This document shows positions 1-5,664 of a DNA stretch of 5,986 bases, piece after piece (within the stretch, counting starts at the first letter, position 1; every line of letters begins with the position of its first letter). The notes beneath the pieces were generated by a model, which searched no databases, was not told where the DNA came from, and saw only the letters and a list, made by a program, of their open reading frames with translations. The stretch is from contig PLSZ01000058.1 in assembly GCA_003164305.1 (NCBI GenBank), forward strand, positions 1 to 5,986, given 5' to 3'. A program made the position numbers and the translations under genes. The DNA is from Acetobacteraceae bacterium. GTDB taxonomy: Bacteria > Pseudomonadota > Alphaproteobacteria > Acetobacterales > Acetobacteraceae.

Positions 1-67
1 GAGTCAGAGAACCAACTCAGAATCACTGACAGCAGGCACTAGCAGCCTGTCGGACTTCTGGGAGGCG

Positions 68-1275
68 GTGAAATTTCCCGAGATCGACTGGAATGAAGAT
101 GGGGAGTTCAGCCTGGCTGTAAAATCCAAATTCAAAGTCGATGGAATTCACGATACCGTTGGTCTTTGCCTGCACTTCTTGCATGCCGACAGCAGATCAC
201 GCTGCTTTCCGCGGTACCATCTTCCGAGGTGCCTGTTTCGCGCTATCTTTCCAGGCCTGGATTTTCCAGCCGCGCATGAACCCGGCGATCCAACTCATCC
301 GGCGGCCGAGCACTCCGTCGTCCAATTGGCCTGGTCCCAATCCGGTTGGACCCCCGACCGGGCAATGGGCGGCACCGAACTCACGGTCGAGGGTTTGTGG
401 CGACGGCTGGGAAAAGAGCTCGATGCGATAAATCTCCGTGTCAATGCATATGAGGTCGCGGATCTCGATAGCAGACCGCTGATCGTGTGGGTCCACCACG
501 ATTGCGATCAGGTGGCTGTTCAATGGTATTATGATCGGAACAAAGTCCAACGTGCCGCCTGGTTCGTGTTTGTCTCCGAATGGCGGAAAGCACGCTATGT
601 CGACCGCTTCGGGGTGCCCCCGGAGAAGTGTTTCGTGTTAAGAAACGCCTCCGACATCAGCCATTCAAATCGCCAATGGAACCCAGGCAAGCCGCTGAAG
701 TTAGCATACATCAGCAATCCGTTCCGTGGCCTTTCCATACTGCTGGATGCCTGGGACAAGCTGCGGCCCGCTGACGCTGAACTCCACATCTGGTCGTCCA
801 TCAGGCTCTATGGCCGTGAATTTAACGATGAAGCGTACCGGAAATTGTACGATCGTGCATTGGCGCCACCAGGCGTTCAATATCATGGTATCGTTCCGAA
901 CGAGGAACTTCGCGCGACGCTCCGGAACATTGATTTCCTGGCCTATCCAAGCGTCTTCCCTGAGACATTCTGTCTCTCCGTAATCGATGCGATGGCGGCG
1001 TGATGCAGAGTTATCTGCCCGTCGCTGGGGCATTGCCGGAAACCACCGGGGCGTTCGCGCGCCTTTACCCATACTCCCCCGATCCCGCCGTTCACACGGA
1101 GTTGTTCCACGAGATTCTGGCCGAGGAAATCCGCAATCCGTGGGATGGACAACCCGGGCAGGTCGAGGAACAACAGAATTTCGCCCGCGAGACTTACGAT
1201 TGGCCGGTGCTGGTCGCGGAATGGCGGAAGTTCATCAGTATGGCCCTCAATTCGTCAGCGCGAAGCGCGGTTTGA
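68..1275 (+). pseudogene. Glycosyltransferase family 4-like gene, broken by a stop codon and a frameshift
   Basis: The product would have been a GT-B-fold sugar transferase acting on a nucleotide-sugar donor, probably for surface polysaccharide. The first frame (GTG at 68, stop 1001-1003, 311 codons) carries 'AMGGTELTVEG' near residue 99, a central 'VFVSEWRKARYVDRFGVPPE', and the donor-site motif 'PETFCLSVIDAMAA', an EX7E-type motif ending in Asp. Past the TGA the same frame reads 'CRVICPSLG', then slips at the G run 1027-1030. The frame from 1003 resumes as 'GALPETTGAFARLYPY' and ends at 1275. Read together they give the usual 'DAMAAGCRVICPSLGALPE' of the family. The true start is unknown: the frame is open to the left edge, and the first 75 or so codons do not look like a GT4 N terminus. 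The gene appears less GC-rich than the pur genes. Sequencing error could mimic the lesions, but two independent ones favour a pseudogene. Confidence 0.8.
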
Positions 1276-1498
1276 GATCGGAGGGCCGCGGAGGTCGCGA
1301 CCTGCCGTTGTCGTTGCGCCAAGCCCCATAATGGCTATTCCACCGGCCTTTTTGGGACGATGTTATTAACCGCCAGGACGTACCGATGACCAGGCATGGC
1401 CGGTCTTTGCCTGCATCTGGCGGGTTGCGAGCGGCGGAACCAGCCCAGATAAACCCGTAATGAACGACCAGGCCGAGCTTCGGCGCCGGCAATGGCAC
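1247..1498 (-). pseudogene. PemK/MazF-like toxin remnant, frameshifted and truncated
   Basis: Family members are ribonuclease toxins that cleave mRNA and are neutralised by an upstream-encoded antitoxin. The GTG start at 1498 lies three bases after the antitoxin stop, as in a coupled operon. Residues 1-40 match the start of one PemK-like subfamily: 'GLVVHYGFIW' near residue 9, then 'KDRPCLVIG' near residue 31. The next residues do not fit. Removing five bases (GGTAC on the minus strand, about 1378-1383) would read CLVIVLAVNN, the family's usual core strand, but that frame soon stops too. The remaining 43 residues (ending 'PRFALTN') show no toxin similarity, and the total of 83 codons falls short of the 110 or so expected. 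Its 3' end overlaps the facing glycosyltransferase remnant by 29 bases. The family call rests on remembered motifs. I infer that no active toxin is made. Confidence 0.6.
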
Positions 1499-1501
1499 GG
1501 A

Positions 1502-1720
1502 TCAATCGTCCATAAAGGCGTCGAGGCCGGCATGCTCGGCGTCTATTCGGTTGGTGGCGATGCGCTCGAGTTTCACGGCCGGCATCTCCGCCCGTGCGAA
1601 CGCGACCTTCCGGTTGCGCCGCGGCAACGCGTAATCCTGGATTGACAACACGACCAACTCGGCTTCAGCACGAACGAATACGGTCGCCGTCAGTAATTGC
1701 TCGCCGGTGACCTGGACCAT
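1502..1720 (-). CDS. Phd/YefM-like antitoxin, probably internally shortened
   Basis: Phd/YefM antitoxins bind and inhibit their toxin through the C-terminal half and repress their own operon through the N-terminal half. This 72-residue frame begins at ATG 1720, six bases after a perfect AGGAGG (1727-1732, minus strand), which fixes the start. Residues 20-37 ('ELVVLSIQDYALPRRNRK') resemble the conserved Phd segment 'LVVLS.EEY..LKRRDR', and the tail 'HAGLDAFMDD' resembles the acidic tails of antitoxins that precede PemK-like toxins. The N-terminal DNA-binding part looks about 15 residues short: 'VTGEQLL' runs almost directly into the 'AELVVLS' strand, without the usual helix and 'EPV.VT..GR' segment. 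The toxin remnant follows after three bases. It may still be expressed, but its DNA binding is doubtful. The gene call is firm because of the ribosome binding site; the family call is moderate. Confidence 0.65.
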   Translation of the reverse strand: MVQVTGEQLLTATVFVRAEAELVVLSIQDYALPRRNRKVAFARAEMPAVKLERIATNRIDAEHAGLDAFMDD

Positions 1721-1733
1721 GCATCTCCTCCTG

Positions 1734-1754
1734 TTCTACGTCATTTATGTAGAA
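1734..1754. promoter_or_regulatory. Operator-like palindrome upstream of the antitoxin gene
   Basis: The sequence TTCTACGTCATTTATGTAGAA has perfect six-base arms (TTCTAC/GTAGAA) around a nine-base AT-rich centre. It begins two bases upstream of the antitoxin ribosome binding site and overlaps a candidate -10 element. Type II antitoxins commonly autoregulate by binding such palindromes, so I infer an operator. Whether the shortened antitoxin can still bind is unknown. Confidence 0.45.
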
Positions 1755-1774
1755 ATAGGGTGCTCGTAAGGCAA
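1746..1774 (-). promoter_or_regulatory. Candidate sigma-70-type promoter of the antitoxin-toxin remnant
   Basis: On the minus strand TTGCCT (1769-1774) is followed, after a 17-base spacer, by TACATA (1746-1751). Each hexamer matches the consensus at about three of six positions, so the boxes are weak. Spacing and location are right: the -10 sits inside the palindrome, as expected for an autorepressed toxin-antitoxin promoter. Confidence 0.3.
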
Positions 1775-1851
1775 GCGATCATGCCGATATCATCAGGCCT
1801 TCGCCCGGCCGGTTGTTGCCCTCGCCGGGCGCGGTGCGGTACCGTGACAAA

Positions 1852-2727
1852 ATGCTTGTTCGAGACATGCACCTCACGGGACGCCCGTGGTTGACGGATT
1901 ACCTCTGGCGATGGGGCCTCATCGCCGCCTGTTTTCTGATCTGCATGGTCGGCTTTCGCATGGTCGGTGTCACGATCGTGTGGAAAGCCTTCGGCCTGAC
2001 AATCAGGTTCGTGACCCTGTTGCTGCTCTTCGCCGGCATCTATGCCATGATCGGTGCGTGGTTGCCCCGACTGGCGTGGCCGGCGGCCATCGCCGCCGAC
2101 TTGTTGCTTTCCATCGTGCAGGTTGTGGCGGCGCTCGCCACGCTGGTACCGCTCACCTACCTGGCGGCGATGTCGGGCGCGCCGTTACTCGACGCCGAAC
2201 TGGCGAGACTGGACCAACAATGGTTCGGCTTCGAGTGGTATACCGCCGCCCAATGGGTCGCCGACCGCCCAGTACTCGATATGGCGCTGCGCCTCGCTTA
2301 CTACAGCACGTTGCCGCAAGCCGTCACGGTGCTTCTGATCGGCAGCATCACCCGTCCGAATGATCGGAACGGTGAGATCATCTGGCCTTTCTGCATTGCC
2401 ATCCTACTGACCGCCGCGGTGTTCGTGTTCACGCCGGCGCTCGGCCATGCCGGGCATATCGGCATGGAGCACATTGAGCGGCTGGTGATGATCCGGGCCG
2501 GCAAGTGGACCGAGTTCGATTACGGGCAGATCGTCGGCATCATCAATTTTCCATCGTTTCACACCACATTGGCGATCCTGTTCATCTACGCGATCCGCCG
2601 GCACCGATGGGCCTTGGCGGTATCCGTTCCGCTGAATCTGCTCATGATCGCGGCCACGCCCAGTGTTGGAGGGCACTATCTGATGGATTTGCCTCCGGGA
2701 GCGGCGGTCGCGGCGATGGCGCGGTGA
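1852..2727 (+). CDS. PAP2-superfamily membrane protein (AUR1/PAP2_3-like)
   Basis: Proteins of this family are integral membrane phosphatases or phosphotransferases acting on lipid phosphates; the AUR1-like branch includes inositol-phosphoceramide synthases. With ATG 1852 as start the protein has 291 residues and about six hydrophobic segments (near residues 21-43, 50-71, 77-107, 143-166, 176-197, 238-268). The catalytic signatures sit at the C-terminal end: 'FPSFHTT' (Ser235, His237) and 'GGHYLMD' (His275, Asp279), matching the PAP2 'PSxH' and 'GxHYxxD' motifs. The classical first motif KX6RP is not evident, which fits the AUR1-like branch. No clear ribosome binding site decides the start; TTG 1813 and ATG 1867 are alternatives. 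The protein ends only 12 residues after the catalytic Asp, in 'LPPGAAVAAMAR', shorter than I would expect, so a late frameshift is possible. The lipid substrate cannot be told from sequence. Confidence 0.8.
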   Translation: MLVRDMHLTGRPWLTDYLWRWGLIAACFLICMVGFRMVGVTIVWKAFGLTIRFVTLLLLFAGIYAMIGAWLPRLAWPAAIAADLLLSIVQVVAALATLVPLTYLAAMSGAPLLDAELARLDQQWFGFEWYTAAQWVADRPVLDMALRLAYYSTLPQAVTVLLIGSITRPNDRNGEIIWPFCIAILLTAAVFVFTPALGHAGHIGMEHIERLVMIRAGKWTEFDYGQIVGIINFPSFHTTLAILFIYAIRRHRWALAVSVPLNLLMIAATPSVGGHYLMDLPPGAAVAAMAR

Positions 2728-2738
2728 AGGCCGCGCCA
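2717..2738. terminator. GC-rich hairpin over the PAP2 stop codon, between converging genes
   Basis: TGGCGCGG (2717-2724) and CCGCGCCA (2731-2738) form a perfect eight-base stem with a six-base loop that includes most of the PAP2 stop codon. It lies 22 bases before the end of the facing DUF2442 gene, where a shared terminator would be useful. No T run follows on either strand, so it is not a classic intrinsic terminator and may be chance in GC-rich DNA. Confidence 0.3.
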
Positions 2739-2759
2739 AGGGTTATCTCCGAGAGCCGA

Positions 2760-3053
2760 TCAACGGACCCGCGATGACCGCCGCGTCGCTGATCCACGCG
2801 GTGCGCGAGCGCCTGCCAGCAGTCCTTCGGTGCTTAGATCCTCATCCAACTCCGGCCAGTGGATACCACAGCCAGCCCCGGCCATCTCCCAGTGTGCTCG
2901 CTGCACGGGCGTGCCCGCCTCCAGCCTCGAATACCGGGCCAGCGGCACCGCGATGGTGCGGCCGTCCATCAGCGCTACCGTCAACTCGTATTCGCCAACA
3001 GTGACATCGCGAACCCCGATGTCGGCTCCCTCAGCCGGTGCCGAAGAACTCAT
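2760..3053 (-). CDS. DUF2442 domain-containing protein
   Basis: DUF2442 is a small domain of unknown biochemical function, often encoded beside other small genes (for example DUF4160) in modules suspected to be toxin-antitoxin systems. The 97-residue product shows the family pattern in order: '[19 protein letters not shown]' (residues 14-32), '[10 protein letters not shown]' (35-44), '[20 protein letters not shown]' (51-70) and '[11 protein letters not shown]' (71-81), followed by a basic, probably disordered tail. The ATG at 3053 is chosen because GGAGG lies six bases upstream on the minus strand; longer readings from TTG 3137 give non-family sequence. It overlaps the upstream DUF433 gene by 23 bases, indicating one transcript and coupled translation. 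The domain call is confident; the toxin-antitoxin role is an inference from genome context known for the family. Confidence 0.85.
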   Translation of the reverse strand: MSSSAPAEGADIGVRDVTVGEYELTVALMDGRTIAVPLARYSRLEAGTPVQRAHWEMAGAGCGIHWPELDEDLSTEGLLAGARAPRGSATRRSSRVR

Positions 3054-3225
3054 GCCGTGCCTCCAACAACTCAGGTTGATGCATGCGGACCAGCCGAAGG
3101 ATAGTGCCCAGGTCGCGGGCCGGATAGCCGGCGTCAATCATGTTCACGGTGACCCGCATGCCGCGAATACGGGCCTTGCTGCCCATCACGGCGGGATCGT
3201 AGGTCACGCGATCGAATTCCTTCAT
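3031..3225 (-). CDS. DUF433 domain protein, VapB-like antitoxin family, with divergent C terminus
   Basis: DUF433 proteins are small helix-turn-helix-like proteins, several of which act as or resemble antitoxins of PIN-domain toxins. The start is placed at ATG 3225 ('[15 protein letters not shown]'), where family members usually begin, with a weak GGGAAG upstream; ATG 3255 in the same frame would add ten residues. '[20 protein letters not shown]' and 'RVTVNMI' match the N-terminal half, although the frequent Cys before 'IRG' is Arg here. The second half ('[20 protein letters not shown]' onward) lacks the usual 'YP.L...DI..AL.YA' pattern, and four to six residues seem to be missing after 'VNM', so the helical part may be degraded or specialised. 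The gene overlaps DUF2442 by 23 bases. No PIN-domain partner is visible. The family call is good; function is uncertain. Confidence 0.7.
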   Translation of the reverse strand: MKEFDRVTYDPAVMGSKARIRGMRVTVNMIDAGYPARDLGTILRLVRMHQPELLEARHEFFGTG

Positions 3226-3316
3226 GCCGGCTTCCCAAGGTTGCCAACGGGACATGAATCACATTTTTGGGCGCGATCCCACAGGAATTCGTCGGTCTGC
3301 CGTGATTGTCCGACGT

Positions 3317-3346
3317 CGGTCGCCAGCGGATGCAAGTCGGCGACCG
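3317..3346. other. Stem-loop in the purC upstream region
   Basis: CGGTCGCC (3317-3324) and GGCGACCG (3339-3346) are perfect eight-base complements around a 14-base loop. The structure lies between the divergent DUF433 and purC genes, upstream of the candidate purC promoter, so it would not be in the purC leader if that promoter is right. It could be a protein-binding palindrome, but nothing links it to a known regulator. Confidence 0.3.
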
Positions 3347-3409
3347 GGGTCGCTTCGGGTCACCCGCGAGGGGAAACCCGTGAACGCCGCGCGATGCCTT
3401 CGCGCCCCT

Positions 3410-3437
3410 TTGTCCCATCGTCTCACACTGCTATACG
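3410..3437 (+). promoter_or_regulatory. Candidate sigma-70-type promoter of the pur operon
   Basis: TTGTCC (3410-3415) and TATACG (3432-3437), 16 bases apart, each match the consensus at four of six positions. They lie 50 bases before the purC start and are the best pair I see in the 231-base gap between DUF433 and purC. No purine riboswitch-like structure is recognisable in the short leader. Confidence 0.35.
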
Positions 3438-3486
3438 GTGCGTCACCCGCCCCGGACCCCCCGGCCCAGGGACCTGGAAGGATTCC

Positions 3487-4254
3487 ATGATGGCACGTCG
3501 CCGCCAGCTCTATGAGGGCAAAGCCAAAATCCTGTTCGAGGGACCGGAGCCCGGCACCCTGGTGCAGTATTTCAAGGACGACGCGACCGCGGGCAACGGC
3601 GCCAAGAAGGGCATCATCACCGGCAAAGGCGTCCTCAACAACCGCATCAGCGAGTACCTGATGCAACGCCTCGCCGAGATCGGCATCCCGACGCACTTCG
3701 TCCGTCGCCTGAACATGCGCGAGCAACTGATCCGCGAAGTCGAAATCATCCCGCTGGAAGTCGTCATCCGCAACGTCGCCGCCGGCAGCATCTCCACCCG
3801 GCTCGGCATCGAGGAAGGCACGCGGCTGCCGCGTTCCATCATCGAGTATTACCTGAAAAACGACGCCCTCAACGACCCGATCGTGTCCGAGGAACACATC
3901 ACCTGTTTCGGCTGGGCCGGCACCGCCGATCTCGACGACATGGTCGCCCTCAGCCTGCGCATCAACGACTTTCTGGCGGGTCTGTTTCTGGGAGTCGGCA
4001 TCACTTTGGTCGACTTCAAGCTGGAATTCGGCCGGCTGTGGGAAAACGACGAGATGCGTATCATCCTGGCCGACGAGATCAGCCCGGATAATTGCCGCCT
4101 CTGGGACACGCGCACCAACGAGAAAATGGACAAGGACCGCTTCCGCCGCGACCTCGGCAAAGTCGAGGAAGCCTACCAGGAAGTCGCCCGTCGACTGGGC
4201 ATTTTGCCCGAGGCCGGGGTGCGCGATCTGAAAGGTCCGGAGGCCGTGCAGTGA
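3487..4254 (+). CDS. purC: Phosphoribosylaminoimidazole-succinocarboxamide synthase (SAICAR synthetase)
   Basis: PurC joins CAIR and aspartate in an ATP-dependent step to form SAICAR in cytoplasmic de novo purine synthesis. The 255-residue length is normal for the bacterial enzyme. Visible motifs are 'YEGKAK' (9-14) in the ATP-binding region, 'KDDATAGNG' (30-38), signature '[13 protein letters not shown]' (89-101), second signature 'LVDFKLEFG' (175-183), and '[12 protein letters not shown]' (196-207) followed by '[10 protein letters not shown]'. ATG 3487 is chosen because AAGGA lies just upstream with about six bases spacing and the family begins shortly before 'YEGKAK'; a much longer in-frame reading back to 2830 only crosses antisense and intergenic DNA. 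ATG 3490 is an equally close alternative. It is first in the purC-purS-purQ-purL cluster and overlaps purS by four bases (GTGA). Confidence 0.97.
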   Translation: MMARRRQLYEGKAKILFEGPEPGTLVQYFKDDATAGNGAKKGIITGKGVLNNRISEYLMQRLAEIGIPTHFVRRLNMREQLIREVEIIPLEVVIRNVAAGSISTRLGIEEGTRLPRSIIEYYLKNDALNDPIVSEEHITCFGWAGTADLDDMVALSLRINDFLAGLFLGVGITLVDFKLEFGRLWENDEMRIILADEISPDNCRLWDTRTNEKMDKDRFRRDLGKVEEAYQEVARRLGILPEAGVRDLKGPEAVQ

Positions 4255-4496
4255 AAGCCGTCGTTACCGTGATGTTGAAGGACGGCGTGCTCGATCCGCA
4301 GGGCAAGGCGATCGCCCATGCTCTGGGCTCGCTGGGGTTCTCCGGCGTGAACGATGTGCGCGCGGGGAAGGTGATCGTGCTGGACCTGGCGGAGACCGAT
4401 CCGGGAAAAGCCCAGACGGCGGCGGAGGACATGGCGCGGAAGCTGTTGGCGAACATGGTGATCGAAAGCTTCAGGGTTGAGGTGCGGGCGGAATGA
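4251..4496 (+). CDS. purS: Phosphoribosylformylglycinamidine synthase subunit PurS
   Basis: PurS is the small structural subunit that bridges PurL and the glutaminase PurQ in the three-part FGAM synthase, helping ammonia transfer between them. The product has 81 residues, the usual size, with the family pattern '[20 protein letters not shown]' at the N terminus, the middle '[19 protein letters not shown]', and a C-terminal strand '[12 protein letters not shown]'. It starts at GTG 4251, overlapping the purC stop as GTGA, with GGAGG (4239-4243) seven bases upstream. Its stop forms an ATGA overlap with the open frame that crosses the following insert; in related operons that ATG would normally belong to purQ. 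Confidence 0.95.
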   Translation: MKAVVTVMLKDGVLDPQGKAIAHALGSLGFSGVNDVRAGKVIVLDLAETDPGKAQTAAEDMARKLLANMVIESFRVEVRAE

Positions 4497-4984
4497 TCGC
4501 CGAGCGGGACGTTTCGGGTTCGGGCGACAGGGCGTTGACGTCGCGCCGCATCGTCGTGCCGGCTGGTGCTCGCCAGCGACTGTTTCGGCACGGTAAGAAT
4601 TTTACCACGGAGGACACTGAGAACCACGGAGGACCACGGAGGTTCCTCGCGCGTCCACGAACGCTGCCGAACGTCATCGGCACGATGCCCGCGCCACGTT
4701 TCATAAAATTCAAGCCGTTGGACCAGTTCGTACCCCAAACGATCGCACGAACGGCCGATGGTCCCGTCTCTCCGTGGATCTCAGTGGCTCTCAGTGTTCT
4801 CCGTGGTAAAGCCTGGCGGCCTCGATCCAGGACGCGAACCTGGGTAGGAGGCACCGCCCCGACACCGCGAACGCACCGCCGCGATGACGCCGCGAATGCC
4901 CCACAGCCGCGCCTCGTCACGCCGCCGGTGGCCGTCCCCGTCGTGCTTGCCCAGATCGCGAGCCAGGCCTCGGCCTGTCCATGA
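4493..4984 (+). CDS. Open frame bridging purS and purQ across a repeat insert (doubtful protein)
   Basis: This 163-codon frame fills the 484-base gap between purS and purQ. It begins at ATG 4493, overlapping the purS stop (ATGA), and ends in TGA 4982-4984, overlapping the purQ ATG (ATGA again). I recognise no domain. Residues 38-47 ('[10 protein letters not shown]') and 96-106 ('[11 protein letters not shown]') are simply the two arms of the inverted repeat read through. The rest is rich in Arg, Pro, Ala and Thr, as expected from unselected GC-rich DNA. Ribosomes finishing purS could restart here and be delivered to purQ, which has no clear ribosome binding site, so the frame may matter for coupling rather than for its product. 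It could equally be chance. Confidence 0.3.
   Translation: MIAERDVSGSGDRALTSRRIVVPAGARQRLFRHGKNFTTEDTENHGGPRRFLARPRTLPNVIGTMPAPRFIKFKPLDQFVPQTIARTADGPVSPWISVALSVLRGKAWRPRSRTRTWVGGTAPTPRTHRRDDAANAPQPRLVTPPVAVPVVLAQIASQASACP
4601..4810. repeat. MITE-like element of about 210 bp with 41-bp imperfect terminal inverted repeats
   Basis: The left arm (4601-4641) begins TTTACCACGGAGGACACTG; the right arm (4770-4810), read on the minus strand, begins TTTACCACGGAGAACACTG. The arms agree at 36 of 41 positions around a 128-base spacer. The left arm is itself built of short units: ACCACGGAGG at 4604-4613, 4623-4632 and 4633-4642, with a variant ACACTGAGA between the first two. Sequences of this 'accacggaggacac' kind are familiar as dispersed intergenic repeats in many bacteria, which I state from memory. 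The spacer has no recognisable gene. No target duplication is obvious directly at the ends. In the pur mRNA the arms could pair into a long hairpin. A small non-autonomous mobile repeat is the best reading. Confidence 0.7.
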
Positions 4985-5664
4985 AAGCCGGCATCGTCAT
5001 CTTTCCGGGCATCAATCGCGAACGCGACATGGCGATCGCGTTGCAGCGATCCTCGGGTCATGAACCGCGCATGATCTGGCATAAGGAGACCGATCTGGGC
5101 GACCTCGATCTGGTGGTCATCCCGGGTGGTTTCAGCTTCGGCGACTATCTGCGCTGCGGCGCCATGGCGGCGCGTTCCCCCGTCATGCGCGCCATTCACG
5201 AGCACGCCAATCGCGGCGGCTACATCCTGGGTGTTTGCAATGGATTTCAGATATTGACCGAAGCCGATCTGCTGCCCGGGGCACTGCTCCGCAACGCCTC
5301 ATTGCGGTTTCTGTCGATGGATTGTCACCTGCGGGTCGAACGCAACGACACCGTGTTCACCAGCCGTTACCAAACCGGTTCCACCTTTCGCGCGGTGATG
5401 GCGCACGGCGACGGTAATTATTTCGCCGACGACGCGACCCTCGATCGGTTGGAGCAGCAGGGCCTCGTCGCGTTTCGCTACGCCACCGCGGCGGGCGAAC
5501 TCGCGCCGGAGGCCAATCGCAACGGCAGCGCCCGCGCGATCGCGGGCATTCTCAGTCCCAATCGGCGCATTCTGGGTCTGATGCCGCACCCGGAGGATCT
5601 GGTCGATCCGCTGATGGGCGGCACCGGCGGCAAGCCTTTGTTCGACGCGCTCGCGGCCGCGTGA
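4981..5664 (+). CDS. purQ: Phosphoribosylformylglycinamidine synthase subunit PurQ (glutaminase)
   Basis: PurQ is the class I glutamine amidotransferase subunit of FGAM synthase. It hydrolyses glutamine and passes ammonia to PurL. The protein has 227 residues, a normal length. The oxyanion-loop region '[17 protein letters not shown]' (45-61), nucleophile Cys86 in 'GVCNGFQ', and the His203/Glu205 pair in 'LMPHPED' give a complete catalytic triad. '[11 protein letters not shown]' (141-151) and '[10 protein letters not shown]' (181-190) are typical of alphaproteobacterial PurQ. The N-terminal '[11 protein letters not shown]' replaces the more usual 'FPGSNCDRD'. ATG 4981 is the only start fitting the family, yet no purine-rich binding site precedes it; translation may depend on ribosomes leaving the upstream frame, whose stop overlaps this ATG. 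It is separated from purS by 484 bases but overlaps purL by one base. Confidence 0.97.
   Translation: MKAGIVIFPGINRERDMAIALQRSSGHEPRMIWHKETDLGDLDLVVIPGGFSFGDYLRCGAMAARSPVMRAIHEHANRGGYILGVCNGFQILTEADLLPGALLRNASLRFLSMDCHLRVERNDTVFTSRYQTGSTFRAVMAHGDGNYFADDATLDRLEQQGLVAFRYATAAGELAPEANRNGSARAIAGILSPNRRILGLMPHPEDLVDPLMGGTGGKPLFDALAAA

Noticed and set aside
1003..1030. Programmed frameshifting or stop read-through in the glycosyltransferase
   Set aside because: It would need both a stop read-through and a slip 27 bases later, with no stimulatory structure or known slippery heptamer; mutation or sequencing error is simpler.
1292..1303. Perfect 12-base palindrome AGGTCGCGACCT
   Set aside because: It is isolated, lies within the toxin remnant and has no promoter context; this is expected occasionally in GC-rich DNA.
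1887..2739. Several open frames in other phases and on the minus strand within the PAP2 gene
   Set aside because: They are shadows. The frame ending at 2727 alone has membrane segments and the PAP2 catalytic motifs.
2830..3486. N-terminal extension of purC by 219 codons in the same frame
   Set aside because: The extension is antisense to the DUF2442 and DUF433 genes and crosses the purC promoter region. PurC family proteins start near 3487, where a ribosome binding site exists.
3259..3897. Minus-strand open frame of 212 codons opposite the 5' half of purC
   Set aside because: It is antisense to a well-conserved purC coding region, shows no recognisable domain, and its length is explained by GC-rich codon bias on the other strand.
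4604..4642. Short repeated ACCACGGAGG units suggesting a tiny CRISPR or tandem array
   Set aside because: Units are only about ten bases, contiguous, and mirrored in the opposite arm at 4770-4810; there are no spacers of CRISPR size.
4471..5205. Minus-strand open frame of 244 codons across the repeat insert and the start of purQ
   Set aside because: Most of it is antisense to purQ or reads through the inverted-repeat arms; no domain or ribosome binding site supports it.
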